Shown piece by piece: positions 1-12,300 of a stretch of DNA of 64,000 bases. The stretch's first letter is position 1. The number at the start of each line of letters is the position of its first letter. Location: assembly GCA_947685225.1 (NCBI GenBank), contig CANTUV010000026.1, forward strand, positions 59,605,501 to 59,669,500, read 5' to 3'. Position numbers and translations under genes: made by a program. Source of the stretch: Garcia nutans (lineage: Eukaryota > Streptophyta > Magnoliopsida > Malpighiales > Euphorbiaceae). The notes beneath the pieces are model-generated. The model was not told the origin of the DNA. It did no database searches and saw only the letters and a program-made list of their open reading frames with translations.

Positions 1-3000
1 GTCTGATGTTGATTCAATACTTGGTGAGGTTGGTAATGAGAATCTTGAGTTTATAGAGGATGATGAGCAGGATACCTTTCAACCACAATAAGGGAATGTG
101 GCATTTGTTTGTGCATTGGATGGATGGGGTTTTGGTGTTAGTGAATTCGCATATTTTTATGCTTCAAAGCTTGGAGTGAATCCGTCTGCATTGCAGAAGG
201 ATCTGTGGGGGTCCTAGGTACTTCAATCCCAAGACTAAAATGATTGTGGGGAAGAAAGCAGCAGGAGGAAGCAAGGCTTCCCCTATGTTTGTGCACTTTG
301 TGCTTGAACCACTGTGGCAGGTTTACCAGGCTGCCTTGGAGCCTGATGGAAATAAAGGTTTACTACGGAAAGTCATTAAGTCCTTTAATTTGAATGTACC
401 GCCTCGTGAATTTGGGAATAAGGATCCAAAGCTTGTGCTTCAAGCTGTTACGAGCCACTGGCTTCCCTTGTCACACGCAATTTTGTCAATCATTATTAAG
501 TGGTGGAACCAAAATTTGGATGAAGGGGTCAAAATTTTTATACAAAAAAAAATTATAAATAAATTTATATTTTATTTTATTTTTATATTCAAAAATTAAT
601 GTAAATAGTTGATATTAATATTTATATTCAATTTTATTTTCATATTAAATATTTAAAATATTTTAATTTTGATTATTTTCATTTTAATATTTTAATATTA
701 CTTTAAAAAATTACATAATATATTATTTTTTAAATAATATTCATATATATTTTTTATACATTTAAAAAAAAGTATTTAAATTAATTATTTTTTTAATAAA
801 TTTATATGATATAACATTTTTTGTAAAATAATCATCTTAAATTCTCAATTTATATCATAATTAAATTATAAAATAATTAATCTAATCATTAAAATAATAA
901 ACTAAAATCTATAAATTAAATTTTAAATTAAAAAATAATTATAAATAATTATAATCTTCAATAACATTATGGAAATAATAAATTTAAAATTAATTTAAAA
1001 TTTTTAAAATAATTAATAATCAAAAGTTAATATATATATATACACACACATATAATGTGTGGAACCAGGGGGGCAATTGACCCCCCAGCCCCCCTGTGGT
1101 TCCGCCATATGCCGGACCCAATTACTGCCCAGTGTTTTCGGATTTCACGTTTGCTTCCCAAGAGAGACATTTTGCATGATGTAGTTGACTCCAGTATTGT
1201 TGCCGAGGCAGAACTTGTGAGGAAGTCAGTCGAGACTTGTGAGACCAGTTCTGAAGCGCCATCTGTTACTTTTGTATCCAAGATGTTTGCTATGCCAACA
1301 AAATGGCTACCTCAAAGGGGTCCAAACGGGGAGATGTTGAACAATTACAGTGATGAAAATGAAGATGAATGTTTCCTTGCATTTGCTAGAATTTTTAGTG
1401 GAGTTGTTCATTCTAGACAAAGAATGTTTGTGCTTTCAGCATTATATGACCCATTGCAGGGAGAGACAATGCAAAAACATGTACAGGAGGCTGAGTTGCA
1501 TTCTTTGTATCTCATGATGGGTCAAGGCTTGAAGCCAGTGGCCTCTGCAAAGGCAGGGAATGTTGTGGCAATCCGAGGCCTCAGGCCGACATATTTTAAA
1601 AAGTGCAACTCTTTCATCCACAAGAAACTGTTGGCCTTTCTCCAGCATGGCATTTCAGGTGGCGCCAACTCTAAGAGGAAGAGCTGCAATCGAGCCATAC
1701 AATCCAGCAGATATGGTTGCTCTGATGAAAGGTGTAAGGCTTCTAAACAGGGCCGACCTATTTGTAGAGGTCACTCTTTCTTCAAGAGGAGAACATGTAC
1801 TTGCTGTTGCTGGAGAAGTTCACTTAGAAAGATGCATCAATGATTTGAAGGATAGGTTTGCAAAGGTGAGAGTGGAAATTTCCCCACCACTTGTGTCCTA
1901 TAAGGAGACCATTGAAGGTCACACAGTCAATGCTTTATGCAATCTGAAATCACTCAGTCGGAGCTCTGATTATGTTGAGAGGGTGACACCAAATGGAAGA
2001 TGTAATGTTCGTGTACATGTCATGAAACTTCCACATGCACTAACCAAGGTACTTGATGAAAGTGCAGATATACTTGGAGATGGGGCAGGCGGCAAATAGA
2101 GATGTGGAAACACCAGCAGGATCAAGCACTGTAAAAGATGAGAATCCAATTCAGGCACTCAAAACTCGTATAATGGATGCAGTGGAGAGTGAATTTTCAT
2201 CATGTAGTGAGAATGGCAAGGATCGAGCTGAGAAATACAAACTGAATTGGCAAAAATTTCTTAGGAGGATTTGGGCCTTTGGTCCAAGTCATGTTGGCCC
2301 TAACATCCTCTTCACTCCCAATCTGAAAAGCAAGTGTGATGATTTCTCTGTTCTTATTCGGGGTTCTCCTCATGTATCTGAAAAATTGGGCTTAGTTGAT
2401 AATTCTGATGATGGTGATATGCCTGGTGATGCTTCCTCTGAAGTAAATCAAGCATTGCGCAAGGAAGCAGATAGTCTTGAGAACAGCGTGGTGTCTGGAT
2501 TCCAACTTGCAACGACTGCTGGACCTCTATGTGATGAACCACTATGGGGGGTGGCTTTCGTAGTTAAGGTTTATATATCTCCCTTAGTTGAGCAGTGTAA
2601 TGAGCAGTGTGGCATTTTCACAGGACAGGTTATGACAGCAGTCAAGGATGCATGTAGAGCAGCAGTACTTAAGAACAAACCCCGGATTGTTGATGCAATG
2701 TATTTCTGCGAGTTGAACACCCCAACTGAATATTTGGGATCTATGTATGCTGTTCTTAATCGTAAAAGGGCTCGGGTATTAAAGGAGGAGATGCAGGAAG
2801 GATCTCCAGTTTTCATAGCTGATGCATATGTCCCAGTTTCTGAGAGCTTTGATTTTGCTAATGAGCTTAGGAGATGAACTTCAGGAGCTGCAAGCGCTGT
2901 ACTTGTTCTTAGCCATTGGGAAGCACTTGCCGAGGATCCTTTCTTTGTTCCAAAAACAGAAGAGGAAATGGAGGAGTTTGGAGATGGTTCCGGTGTTCTG

Positions 3001-3114
3001 CCTACTACAGCAAGAAAGCTCATTGATACTGTAAGGCGGCGGAAAGGCCTTCTGGTGGAGGAAAAACTTGTCCAGCATACTACCAAACAGCGGACACTTG
3101 CTCGGAAAGTATAG
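1..3114 (+). pseudogene. EFL1: EFL1-like GTPase (EF-2-like ribosome assembly factor) pseudogene, 5' part outside the window
   Basis: Conceptual translation in shifting frames matches the middle and C-terminal parts of the EF-2-like GTPase EFL1, the factor that releases eIF6 from pre-60S subunits in the cytoplasm. Recognisable blocks are FVHFVLEPLWQVYQAALE (near 290), RISRLLPKR (1140), GEVHLERCI (1825), SPPLVSYKETIEG (1890), the GIFTGQVMTAVKDACR region (2615) and the C-terminal KQRTLARKV ending at TAG 3112-3114. The copy is disabled: TAA near 91, a frameshift near 215, an AT-rich insertion at 502-1106, frameshifts near 1580 and 2090, and an in-frame TGA near 2875 where the homologue has glycine. 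No introns interrupt the rest, which fits either a retrocopy or decay of a gene with few introns. No product is expected. The family call is firm. Whether it began as a retrocopy or a segmental copy is not resolved. Confidence 0.88.
502..1106. mobile_element. MITE-like insertion inside the EFL1 pseudogene
   Basis: The EFL1 reading frame stops near 501 and resumes at about 1107 with the next expected residues (MPDPITAQ). The 605 bp between are almost pure A/T. They start with GGTGGAACCA and end with TGGTTCCGCC, an imperfect 10-bp terminal inverted repeat. The right end holds a GC-rich subterminal palindrome (about 1060-1104) built on GGGGGGCAATTGACCCCCC. A clear target duplication was not found. 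Similar ends with CAATTG between G and C runs occur in non-autonomous plant DNA elements. The superfamily is not assigned. Confidence 0.6.
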
Positions 3115-4330
3115 AATTTGTTAAAACTAATCTTGTCTGTATGAGAATCAAATGTCTGGATTTCTGGGAATTATTATTACTATTATGTGATGGTTTTTGT
3201 TCAGTTTTCCAAATAATCAAAGCTAACTCCAAAACATTGACGTACAGAGATTTGTTTAAAATTTTCTCATTCATAATTATCATGCAATACAGTCTAGATT
3301 AGCTCATAGATTCTCCAAAAATGTTTATTTGTCAGTGTTGCTAATGAAGAAAGTTCATAAGTTACAGAATCCTAAGCTTACAATCCATATTTACAGTTGG
3401 ATGTATTGTTCTTGATTTTTATGTTTCACATGTGGTTTTATAGAAAAATACTAAATAAAAAAATACATTAAGCAGCTACTGTATGCTACACTTGTGTTGG
3501 CTCACGCCCACTCTGCATTTCTCTTATCACTGGCATCCCTGACTTTGTACGAAAGAATTATTCTCTCAATTCTAATAAAAAAAATGCTAATTGTTTTCGT
3601 TTTACGTAATAATTATTAGACAATTTTTTTTATTGATTAAAAAATATTTATTATAAAATTATTTATAAAGAAATATATTATAATAAATATTTTTTCTCCA
3701 ATAAAAATAAGATTATCTAATAATCACTTTCTATTAAGGTAAGTTTGATATGATATTTTACAAGTGAAGAGTATTTCATTGATTTATTGTTCATTTACAT
3801 TGAGCTTCTGTTGTAGTTCATTTAAAATTTTTATGTATGAATTATGTTGTTAGTGGTTAATGGATATTTCTTTGTTAACTAAAAGTAGGAGAAACACATA
3901 ATTTTGATAACTAAGTAAATTACTCCTAGTTAAAGGACAACATATACCATCTTAAATGGAATCATTTTATTAAATTGAATTACATAAAAATTAGTCTGGA
4001 CTTTCAAAAATTAAAATTTTAAACTGATGAACAAAAATAATAATCTTAATTTAGGATATGGATACCGTGTAATAATACTCAAATTCGATCTTAAATTATA
4101 TAATTTTTTTAAGGAATAATATACAAATAAATATATGCACACAGGAAACACATAATTAAATTAAATTACATATTTTATATACTCAAGTAAACTTTCATAT
4201 TTTAAAATTCTTGAAAATTAGTACAGAGAAAAAAGATTAGTATTTTCAAAATGTGAAATTAAAAAATGACTTGGCATACAAAAGGGTTTTTTTTTTTGAG
4301 TTATCCAAACAGCGCCTTAATCTGTCTGAG
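3115..4330. other. Intergenic, AT-rich, no gene seen
   Basis: Downstream of the EFL1 pseudogene. No reading frame with protein-family character, no RNA gene and no bounded repeat was recognised. A short T-rich and then more GC-balanced stretch near 4300-4420 looks like a promoter or 5'UTR of the fossil that follows. Confidence 0.6.
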
Positions 4331-4339
4331 TAGCACTTG

Positions 4340-5653
4340 GGTTTGGCTCGCTCTAGAGCTCTGCGATCCTTGCCCGAGTTTCTCTCTCTTCTAGTTTATT
4401 AATTAGTTTTTGTACAGTGGCTATGGAGGTAAGTTTTCACCAGAAGCTTTGATAAGGTATTTTAGTTTTCTTGTTTTCCTTTGAATTTCTCAGCATCCAA
4501 ACAATTTGTTTTACATATTGCTTTTCCTGAAGTCGCAGATGAGGTAATTTTTCATTTAGTCGCCTGTTTTGTCAAAGCAATCTATTGGATTGATTTTTTC
4601 TTCTGCGCATTTTGCATATATCTTGAGCTTTGATTTTATTAGTGTCAAAATCTCTTCCTCTCTGGAATGATGTTAATTAGCCAAATCAGACATAGATGTG
4701 CTACTTAAGGCAATTTGTTCTAAGCTTGTGTTCGTTGTTCTTGTAGAGGCATGTTGATTGCCTCATGTAACCTAGACCAAGCATTATTATATAAGATGCC
4801 TTATGTTGAAGTGCATCCTCTGATGATAACTTTAGAGATTGGTTGTTGGCTGACCAGAGTTATTATCTTAAAGTTTGTTTACACCATGTTCATTATTGGC
4901 CACAGTGTTGAATTTTACTTTTTATAGAACTAAATGTGAATGTGGTTGCTGAGAAGTAGATAGATATCACCACATCTTAGTTGTGTTTATGGTATGTGTT
5001 ATTACTAGAAAAGGCTGATATTGATGGAGGTTAGATTTGAGACTTAGTTGAGAGGAGGCTATCAGGATTTATTGTTGTTGGATATTGCTCTTCCTCCATC
5101 TTTTTTTCATTAGGTCTATTTATAAAAGGGAGAGAAAAAATGAAGCAACAAAAAGAAATAAAAAAGGATCTGATTGGGCCTTCATAAGTGCATTTATGTT
5201 CCAGTTCTTATTATGAAGGAATGTTTATGACATTTTTCCTTTGCTTTTCTCTTTTTTATGTACTTTAATTGTATTATTGCTTGTGTTTATTATGTGCAAA
5301 CTACCATTATTGGATGAGGAAGTGTCTTGTTGCTTCTTTTCTGCCCTGGATGAAGTGATCAAAAGACACTAGGTTACTGCTTCTGCTTCTTTAACAATAT
5401 CTTTAGTAGTTAATCTTCTTGGAACTATATTATTGCGCTTTTCGAAAATCAGCACCTGCTGTCTCTCACAAGTCTTGATTGAGAGGTTTTACTTGTTTTG
5501 AGGTGGTTTGTTTTCGTTTTGACGCTTATATTTTGCTTCGGTAGATAATTGAAAATATTTCTACTTGCTGTTTTAACTTTTGAAATATTTATTCTAATAT
5601 AAGCATTATGTTACAGGTGATTGATGAAGTACAGGAGACCAAAAGCCACTTGG
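4340..5653 (+). pseudogene. LSM4: LSM4-like gene fossil (one coding exon recognisable)
   Basis: After a good acceptor (TTACAG, to 5616) the bases 5617-5653 read VIDEVQETKSHL and stop at a GT donor. This resembles the junction of plant LSM4 just after the Sm fold, where the usual reading is VIDKVQEETKSR followed by a Gly/Arg-rich tail. LSM4 belongs to the nuclear LSM2-8 ring on U6 snRNA and the cytoplasmic LSM1-7 decapping ring. The Sm motifs expected upstream and the RG-rich tail expected downstream were not found. A separate TATGGAG|GTAAG at 4422-4433 looks like a 5' exon end, and joining it would give an M-E start to the fragment. The neighbouring acetyltransferase-like gene is also next to LSM4 in Arabidopsis (from memory), which supports the call. 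Similarity over about 12 residues only, so moderate confidence. Confidence 0.45.
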
Positions 5654-7309
5654 GTATGGTTTCTGGCTTATCTTATTAAAGCTGAGGTGGATTTTTCTTC
5701 TTTTCAGATTAAAATATATTTTGAAAAAAAAAAAGATCTTAGGTAAAAAAGTGACATTGGAGGATGCCTCCTGCACCCTTTTTACCTCCACTCAATTATT
5801 GATATTACCCTGTATGATGATGTACTTTGTTTGAGAAGTGAGAACCCAGAACGCTGCTAATATTTTCTGTTCTATAAAATGCTGTGTCTAACACTGGAAT
5901 TTTTGGTTTTGTGAGAAAACAAATCAGACATTAACTTGTTGTGAAACTAAATATAATAAAACTTTTACAGGATACTAACATATGTAAGAGCACAAATTCA
6001 TTGGCAAGTCGCATAGAATGCTTTCGGAAAACGTTCCTCACAAATTGATGAGCCTTTTACTTTTTGGGGTAGAAAGCCACTGGTGTGGATCGGGAAGGAG
6101 TATGAGGTTGGGAGGAAGGTGCCGGTGGAAGGCAAGCAAAGGGTATAGGGTGTGGTGTAGTTGATGGATTTGCCAAAAGCACAGGTAGCGGCTGCAATGT
6201 AGGCTTCGCAGGCAAGTTTAATTCCAACAAAAGTAGCTCTTTGTACTTTGTCATCTCTGTTGCCGATGACGAATAAAACACTGCAGAATTACATTTATGG
6301 ACAAGTGAAGGAATGATATTTAATATGTCATGACAAATGCTTGGTTGTCTTGTGATTTTAATTGCACGACTTGCTTCAGTTTTCTACATAACCGACATTG
6401 TCGACACCTCATATATTCCATTTTCCAGCAAAAAAAGCTAGTTTCTAGATGGGATGGTGCTTTCGATATACAATGCATCCTTTTTACTGCCTTGCAGTTT
6501 CCGATAAAGCTTCTATCATAAGAAGCCTTTGTTACTTCATAACAAACTATGCAGTACATACCCATTTAGAAATATCAGCCATGGAGGAAGTCTCACTTCT
6601 TTTGTTTTTGTCTAGGCTCTTGAATGAGCATTAACCCTTTTTTTTCTGTTTTGGTGGAACAGGTGGGGGACAGTGTCGTGGTTAATCCAAATTTACAGCA
6701 TAAATGATTGGTTGGGGGCAGATATACCAGTTTTCAGTCAAATTATTTATCTGATGAATACTAGGCGTATGTTCTGAAGCAATCGAAAGGGAAGATCCTA
6801 CCATTTCTACAGTTGACGCATTGCGAAGGAAAAGGTTACTCCAAATACATATTGTGAATCTCTGTTGATTTTAAGTGGTTCAATGATGTAAAATATATAC
6901 CTTGCAGAGCGATTTTTAATTGATTCATATTGTTTTATGTATGCATATTTCTGTAATTTAACGCTTGGACAAGCATAGATGGATTCAAGTACTGATTTTT
7001 GGGAACTCAGTTTTTTATCCTAATTTTATCTCAAGTCATATCTTTTATTATAAATTTAATTTTAGATTAGGTTAATAAGAAGTCTAAATATATGAAATTT
7101 ATTAATAAGCATCTTGTTCATATAATATTGAGATCGATTATAAATATGTTCTTTATAAAAAAATTATTATTATTTAAAAAAAAAACAAATTTATCATCAT
7201 TAAATTTATTATTTTAAAAAATATATATTTATTATTAAATTATTTTGTTGATATACATGTAAAATTTAATTAATTATTAATAAGATTATATGACGGATTA
7301 GATTTTTGG
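5654..7309. other. Intergenic; possible remnant of the LSM4-like transcript, otherwise no gene
   Basis: Acceptor-like sites occur at 5970 (TTTTACAG) and 6661 (AACAG), but no exon following them continues a recognisable protein. Small frames on both strands around 6057-6634 show no family signature. From about 7000 the composition becomes strongly A/T. Confidence 0.4.
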
Positions 7310-8937
7310 AAGTTAAAGAAGGTATGAGAAATTTGGAACAAATAAAGGGAAAAAATTATTTATAAATTGGCTAAGATAAGAGAAAAGAAATGTCGTGATT
7401 TAAACCAAATTAAGTGCATTAAAAATAAAGAGAATAATGTTCTGGTTCAAGAAGAGAATATTAAGGAACGATAGAGAAACTATTTTGAGGAACTTCTTAA
7501 TGGTAACCATAGTGATAACATTGAGGATTTAGATTTTAGGCCGGAGAAAAATATGAAATACACTAGACGAATTAGGTTTTTGGAAGTTAAAGAAACTTTG
7601 AAGAGTATGAAAGTTGGTAAAACCTTTGGACCAGATGAAATATCTATTGAGATTTGAAAATATTTGGGAGATACAAGAGTTACATGGTTGACATTTTTGT
7701 TCAATAAGATTTTAAGTACAAAGAAAATGCCTAATGAATGAAGATAAAGTAATTTGATACCTATTTTTAAGAATAAAGGAGATATTCAGAATTACTCAAA
7801 TTATAGAGGTATAAAGTTTATGAGCCACACTATGAAATTGTGGGAAAGAGTTGTGGAACACCGTTTGCGGTTAGATACTTGTATTTTCTCAAATCAGTTT
7901 GGTTTTATGCCTGGTCAATCAACTATGGAAGCTATTTTTCTTATAAAAGATTTGATGAAAAAGTATAGAGAGATGAAGAATGATTTACATATGATTTTTA
8001 TTGACTTGAAAAAGGCGCATGATAGAGTTCCTAAATAAGTTTTACGGTGTGTCCTAAAGCGTATGGGAATATCTATACGATATATCCAAGTCTTAAAGTA
8101 TATGTATGTGGAAACTATCAACACTGTCCACACTGTGGGAAGGGATACTAAAATATTTTTCATTTATATTGGATTACACCAAAGTTCAGCTTTGAGCCCT
8201 TATCCTTTTGCCTTGGTCATGGATGAGCTAACAAGATATATACATGATGACATCCCTTGGTGTATGATGTTTACAGATAATATTGTATTAATAGATGACA
8301 CTTAAGCAGCGTTAAGTCAAAAGTTGGAGTTATAAAGAAACAATTTGAAATTTAAGGATTTTAAACTAAATAGGACTAAGACTGAATATATGCATTGTAG
8401 ATTTCATAGCGAGAATAGAGAAAGAGACAAAATTATTTTAGACGGAATAATAGTACCTCATAATACTTATTTTAGATACTTTGGCTTTATTCTTCAAGAA
8501 GACGAGGGTTGTAAAGAATATGTAAATCATAAGATTAAAGCTGGTTGGATGAAGTGGAGGGTGCTACAGGAGTTTTATGTGATCGAAAGATACCAATTAA
8601 ATTAAAAGAAAAATTTTACCGCACTGTAATACGACCTGTAATGATGTATGATAGTGAGTGTTGGACAGTAAAAAAACAACATATAATTAAAATGCATGTT
8701 GCGAAAATGAGAATGATAATATGGAGGTTTGATCATACTAGAATATATAGAATATGCAATAAGTGCATTAGAGAAAAAGTGGAGATAACACCACTTAATA
8801 AAAAATGATCTAAAATAATATTGTGATATTACATTTATCGAAAGAGATAATCTTAAATTATATTAAATAAAAAAAATCTATATAACCGATTTTAATTTAC
8901 TTAAAATTAAAGTCTGGTTGTTGTTGTTATTGTACTA
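7310..8937 (+). mobile_element. RTE-clade LINE, 5'-truncated and inactivated reverse-transcriptase remnant
   Basis: Translation in broken frames gives a plant RTE-type reverse transcriptase. In order: a linker ending NYFEELLNG (near 7470), KTFGPDEI (7620), LIPIFKNKGDIQNYSNYRGI (7755), NQFGFMPGQSTMEAIFLIKDL (7898, fingers), HMIFIDLKKAHDRVPK (7990; the usual motif A is FIDLEKAYDRVP), GLHQSSALSPYPFALVMDEL (8170, motif B) and MFTDNIVLIDDT (8268). The last is motif C, where the catalytic F-A-D-D has become F-T-D-N. Stop codons lie near 7656, 7740, 8036 and 8304. The thumb region follows to 8808. A short TTG-rich 3' end (GTTGTTGTTATTG, about 8920) fits RTE tails. No endonuclease domain remains. It cannot move by itself. 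Confidence 0.88.
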
Positions 8938-9329
8938 TCATACGATCATTCCACTCCGTATAATAATTTATTAATTCAAAATAACTGATTGTTTTGTACA
9001 CACTGTTAATGTCCGAGTTCCCTACTGTCTCTGCAAATTTGCTATAATAGTCTTACGTACTATTTAACCATAAGCTGTGGGATTTTGTCTTCATAGAGAA
9101 AGACAAGATTCAAATGGCGACTAGATAATAATTGTTCCAAAATAAAAATTATAAATTTTTAATATCGCAAAGATTCATTCCTATGAACTTCTCCATCCTT
9201 GGCCCATGAACTTTATATAAATTTCAACCATTATCCGCAGTTTAGTGTGTCCAAGTTCGTTTCTTTTTTCTTTCTTTCACTCAAAGTCACAGTTAGCTAA
9301 ATTACCTAGTACTGAAAATTTTTGAAAAA
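8938..9329. promoter_or_regulatory. Upstream region and TATA box of the acetyltransferase-like gene
   Basis: TATATAA at about 9213-9219 lies near 115 bp upstream of the ATG at 9330, a normal spacing for a plant core promoter plus short 5'UTR. The 5'UTR is pyrimidine-rich (TTTCTTTTTTCTTTCTTTC near 9260). No other site could be supported. Confidence 0.5.
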
Positions 9330-12300
9330 ATGGCCGAAATTAAGTCCGATGATACTAGTCATGAGCACCATTTGGTAGTAGCCGAATCCGATATTTCAGA
9401 CCTAAAGCCGCCGCCGCCGCCGCCGTCAGGGCGTTTAGCTTCACTTGACATCTTTAGAGGCCTTACAGTTGCGGTATGTCTTCACCCTTTTATTGGCTTT
9501 TTGTAATGTTTCTATATGTTGTAGTTTGAGTCGGTTGCATAATCTTTTTCCTAAAATAAAATTATTATTAATCTCAGTGGTTATAAAATAAAATTATTCT
9601 TTAATCTCAGTGGTTTTTATTTTTATTTTTTCCCAAAATAAAATTATTATTAATCTCAGTGGTTAATTGATTTATATGTTGAGAAGTGCAGTTAATGATA
9701 GTAGTTGATGATGCTGGAGGAGAATGGCCAATGATTGGACATGCACCGTGGAATGGTTGCAATCTAGCTGATTTTGTTATGCCATTCTTTCTGTTTATAG
9801 TTGGGATGGCCATTCCTCTTGCTTTCAAGGTTTGTCTACCATTTTCATTTGTTTTTTCATATCAAAAGCCTAAAAATTTTCTTCTTTTTCTTAATAAAAT
9901 CTTACTGTTCTATGCAGAGAATAATGAGCCGTAGTCAAGCTGTCAAAAAAGTGATTTTCAGAACTTTTGAACTCAGCTTTTGGGGTCTACTATTACAAGG
10001 TTAGTTGTGTTTTCCACTAACTCTACATTTCATAAACACAGAGAATGAGAGAAACAAAATTTCTGCTCTCTTTGCTTTGATGGTGATTTGATTTCATGTC
10101 ATTTGTGTTATATAGGAGGCTTCTATCATGCTCCTGATGAATTGACTTATGGTGTTGATATGAAGGAAATAAGGTGGTGTGGCATTCTTCAGGTAATTGT
10201 TGATTTCTTGATTCAATGGGGAAGGGGGAAATGTTATTTTTAAAAGAAAATGGTGTGGCATTTTCTTGATTCAATGCTGTGGCATTCTTCACATTATTTT
10301 TAGTTTGAAAGAAAATGTTTTTTGAGTATTGCAATGGGGAAGGGGGAAATTGATTGCACTTGCTTCTATGCTATGCAAAAGAAAATGTTCTTATGCAGTG
10401 ATCTTCTTCTTTTCTTTTCTTTTTCCTAGAGAATTGCTTTTGCGTACCTAACAATGGCAATGGTGGAAATCTTTACGAGGTATTCTAAACCTATGGATTT
10501 CCCACCTGGCCGCTTCTCTATGTTCAAGCTATATTGCTGGCATTGGTAAGTTCATATTTCCATATTTAACTCGGATTTCATCATTATTTGTTGAACAATT
10601 TTCAGTGAATGTTTTGTTTTAAAATTTGCAGGTTGGTGGGAGTGTGCATACTTGCTATTTACTTGGCTGTAATTCATGGGACATATGTTCCTGATTGTCA
10701 GTTCACTATCCTTAATGAAGACTGTGCTGATTTTGGGACGGTTTTCAATGTAAGCCTATCGAAAATTTAGCCAACCTTTTTCATGGACTTCAGAGTTATG
10801 CTGTGTTGGCTAGTTACTGATAGAAGTATAGGTTTTAAATCATTGATTTTAAGGATTTTGGCGGACAAAACTCTGGAAAGTAATTTTACAATGATAATGG
10901 CATTATAAGAAATCTTGCTCTGACTTGTTTTTCTGCCTGACTTTGTATTCCTTGTAAATTTGAGTCGAGCAATATGTCTTTATGGAGTCAAAAGTGCTTT
11001 CTTTTCTACTTGTAGTCATGCTCTGTTGATTTCAGGTAACCTGTGGTGTCAGAGGAAAGTTAGATCCTCCTTGTAATGCAGTAGGCTACGTTGATAGTGT
11101 TCCTAGGACTCGCCCACATGTATCAGCACCCAGCTTGGAGGAGATCTAAGGTGCATAAAAATTTATTTCTTGCTACTAATCATCGTTCATTTAGATTCTG
11201 ATATCATTATTTAATAGTCGCTGGCAATTATAAGTTTATAAGTTTCTCCAAAGTTTTGCAGGCTTGCACAGAGAATTCCCCATATGAGGGGCCTTTCCAA
11301 CCTGATGCTCCATCATGGTGCGGTGCACCTTTTGAGCCTGAAGGAATCCTAAGGTAGCATGGCCATTATTTCACAGCTTGTAGGTATTTTAGTGAAGCAG
11401 AAGTGTTTCGTACTTCAAGAGTCACATTATGTTCTTTTTCTTATTCTTGGAGGCCTTTAAAAAGAATGTTTTTTCTTTAATGATGTACGGTTATGTGATA
11501 GGTGAATATAAGATGCGAGAAACAAAAATTTTGTGAATTTTACTGTGAGCTTACAGTTGCTTGACAAAGGGTGCCTTATGCTTTAGAGATGTGTTTTTTC
11601 TTTGAAATCACAAGATTGTAGTATCCATTTTCAAATTCTGTTTTAAACTACTTTTTGTTATGTGGATTGTGACATAATGATCATAACATTTTAGTTTTAA
11701 TTCATTTGTGGATTTAATATCATTGCAGCTCTATATCTGCTAATGTCTTGCTTCCATTTGTGGATTCAATACCATTGCAGCTCTATATCTGCTATTCTTT
11801 CTACTATCATAGGAATTCATTTCGGACATGTGCTTGTACACTTGAAGGTTAGGTTTATGATTCTATATGTGCTTATGTCTGTATGGCTTTAATTAGGTCC
11901 AAATCCTGCTTCACTGCTTTGATTATTTTCTGAATCCAGGATAATACAAGTAGGCTGAAGCATTGGGTTCCTATAGGATTTGTACTTCTCATCATAGAAT
12001 TCGTTCTTCATTTCACGAACGGTAAGAAATGGATTGCAAAACACACTGATTCTTGTTGTATTTTATATATTATATTTTCATCTCATTCTTTTTCTTTGTA
12101 GTGATTTCTTTAAATAAACAATTATACACTTTTAGCTATGTTTGTGTAACATCTGGAGCTGCAGCATTGGTGTTCTCAATTATCTACGTTCTGGTATGCT
12201 ATTGTTGTGAAATCCCATTATGTATTTGCTTGTATTAATCAATAACTAGTGCCTAGTGATTTATCCACATACAATTTTGTGACATTTGATGAGGATTTAT

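Noticed and set aside
6057..6281. Minus-strand frame of 74 codons, Pro/Ser-rich
   Set aside because: Neighbouring frames are also open, no family motif, no splice signals; likely compositional.
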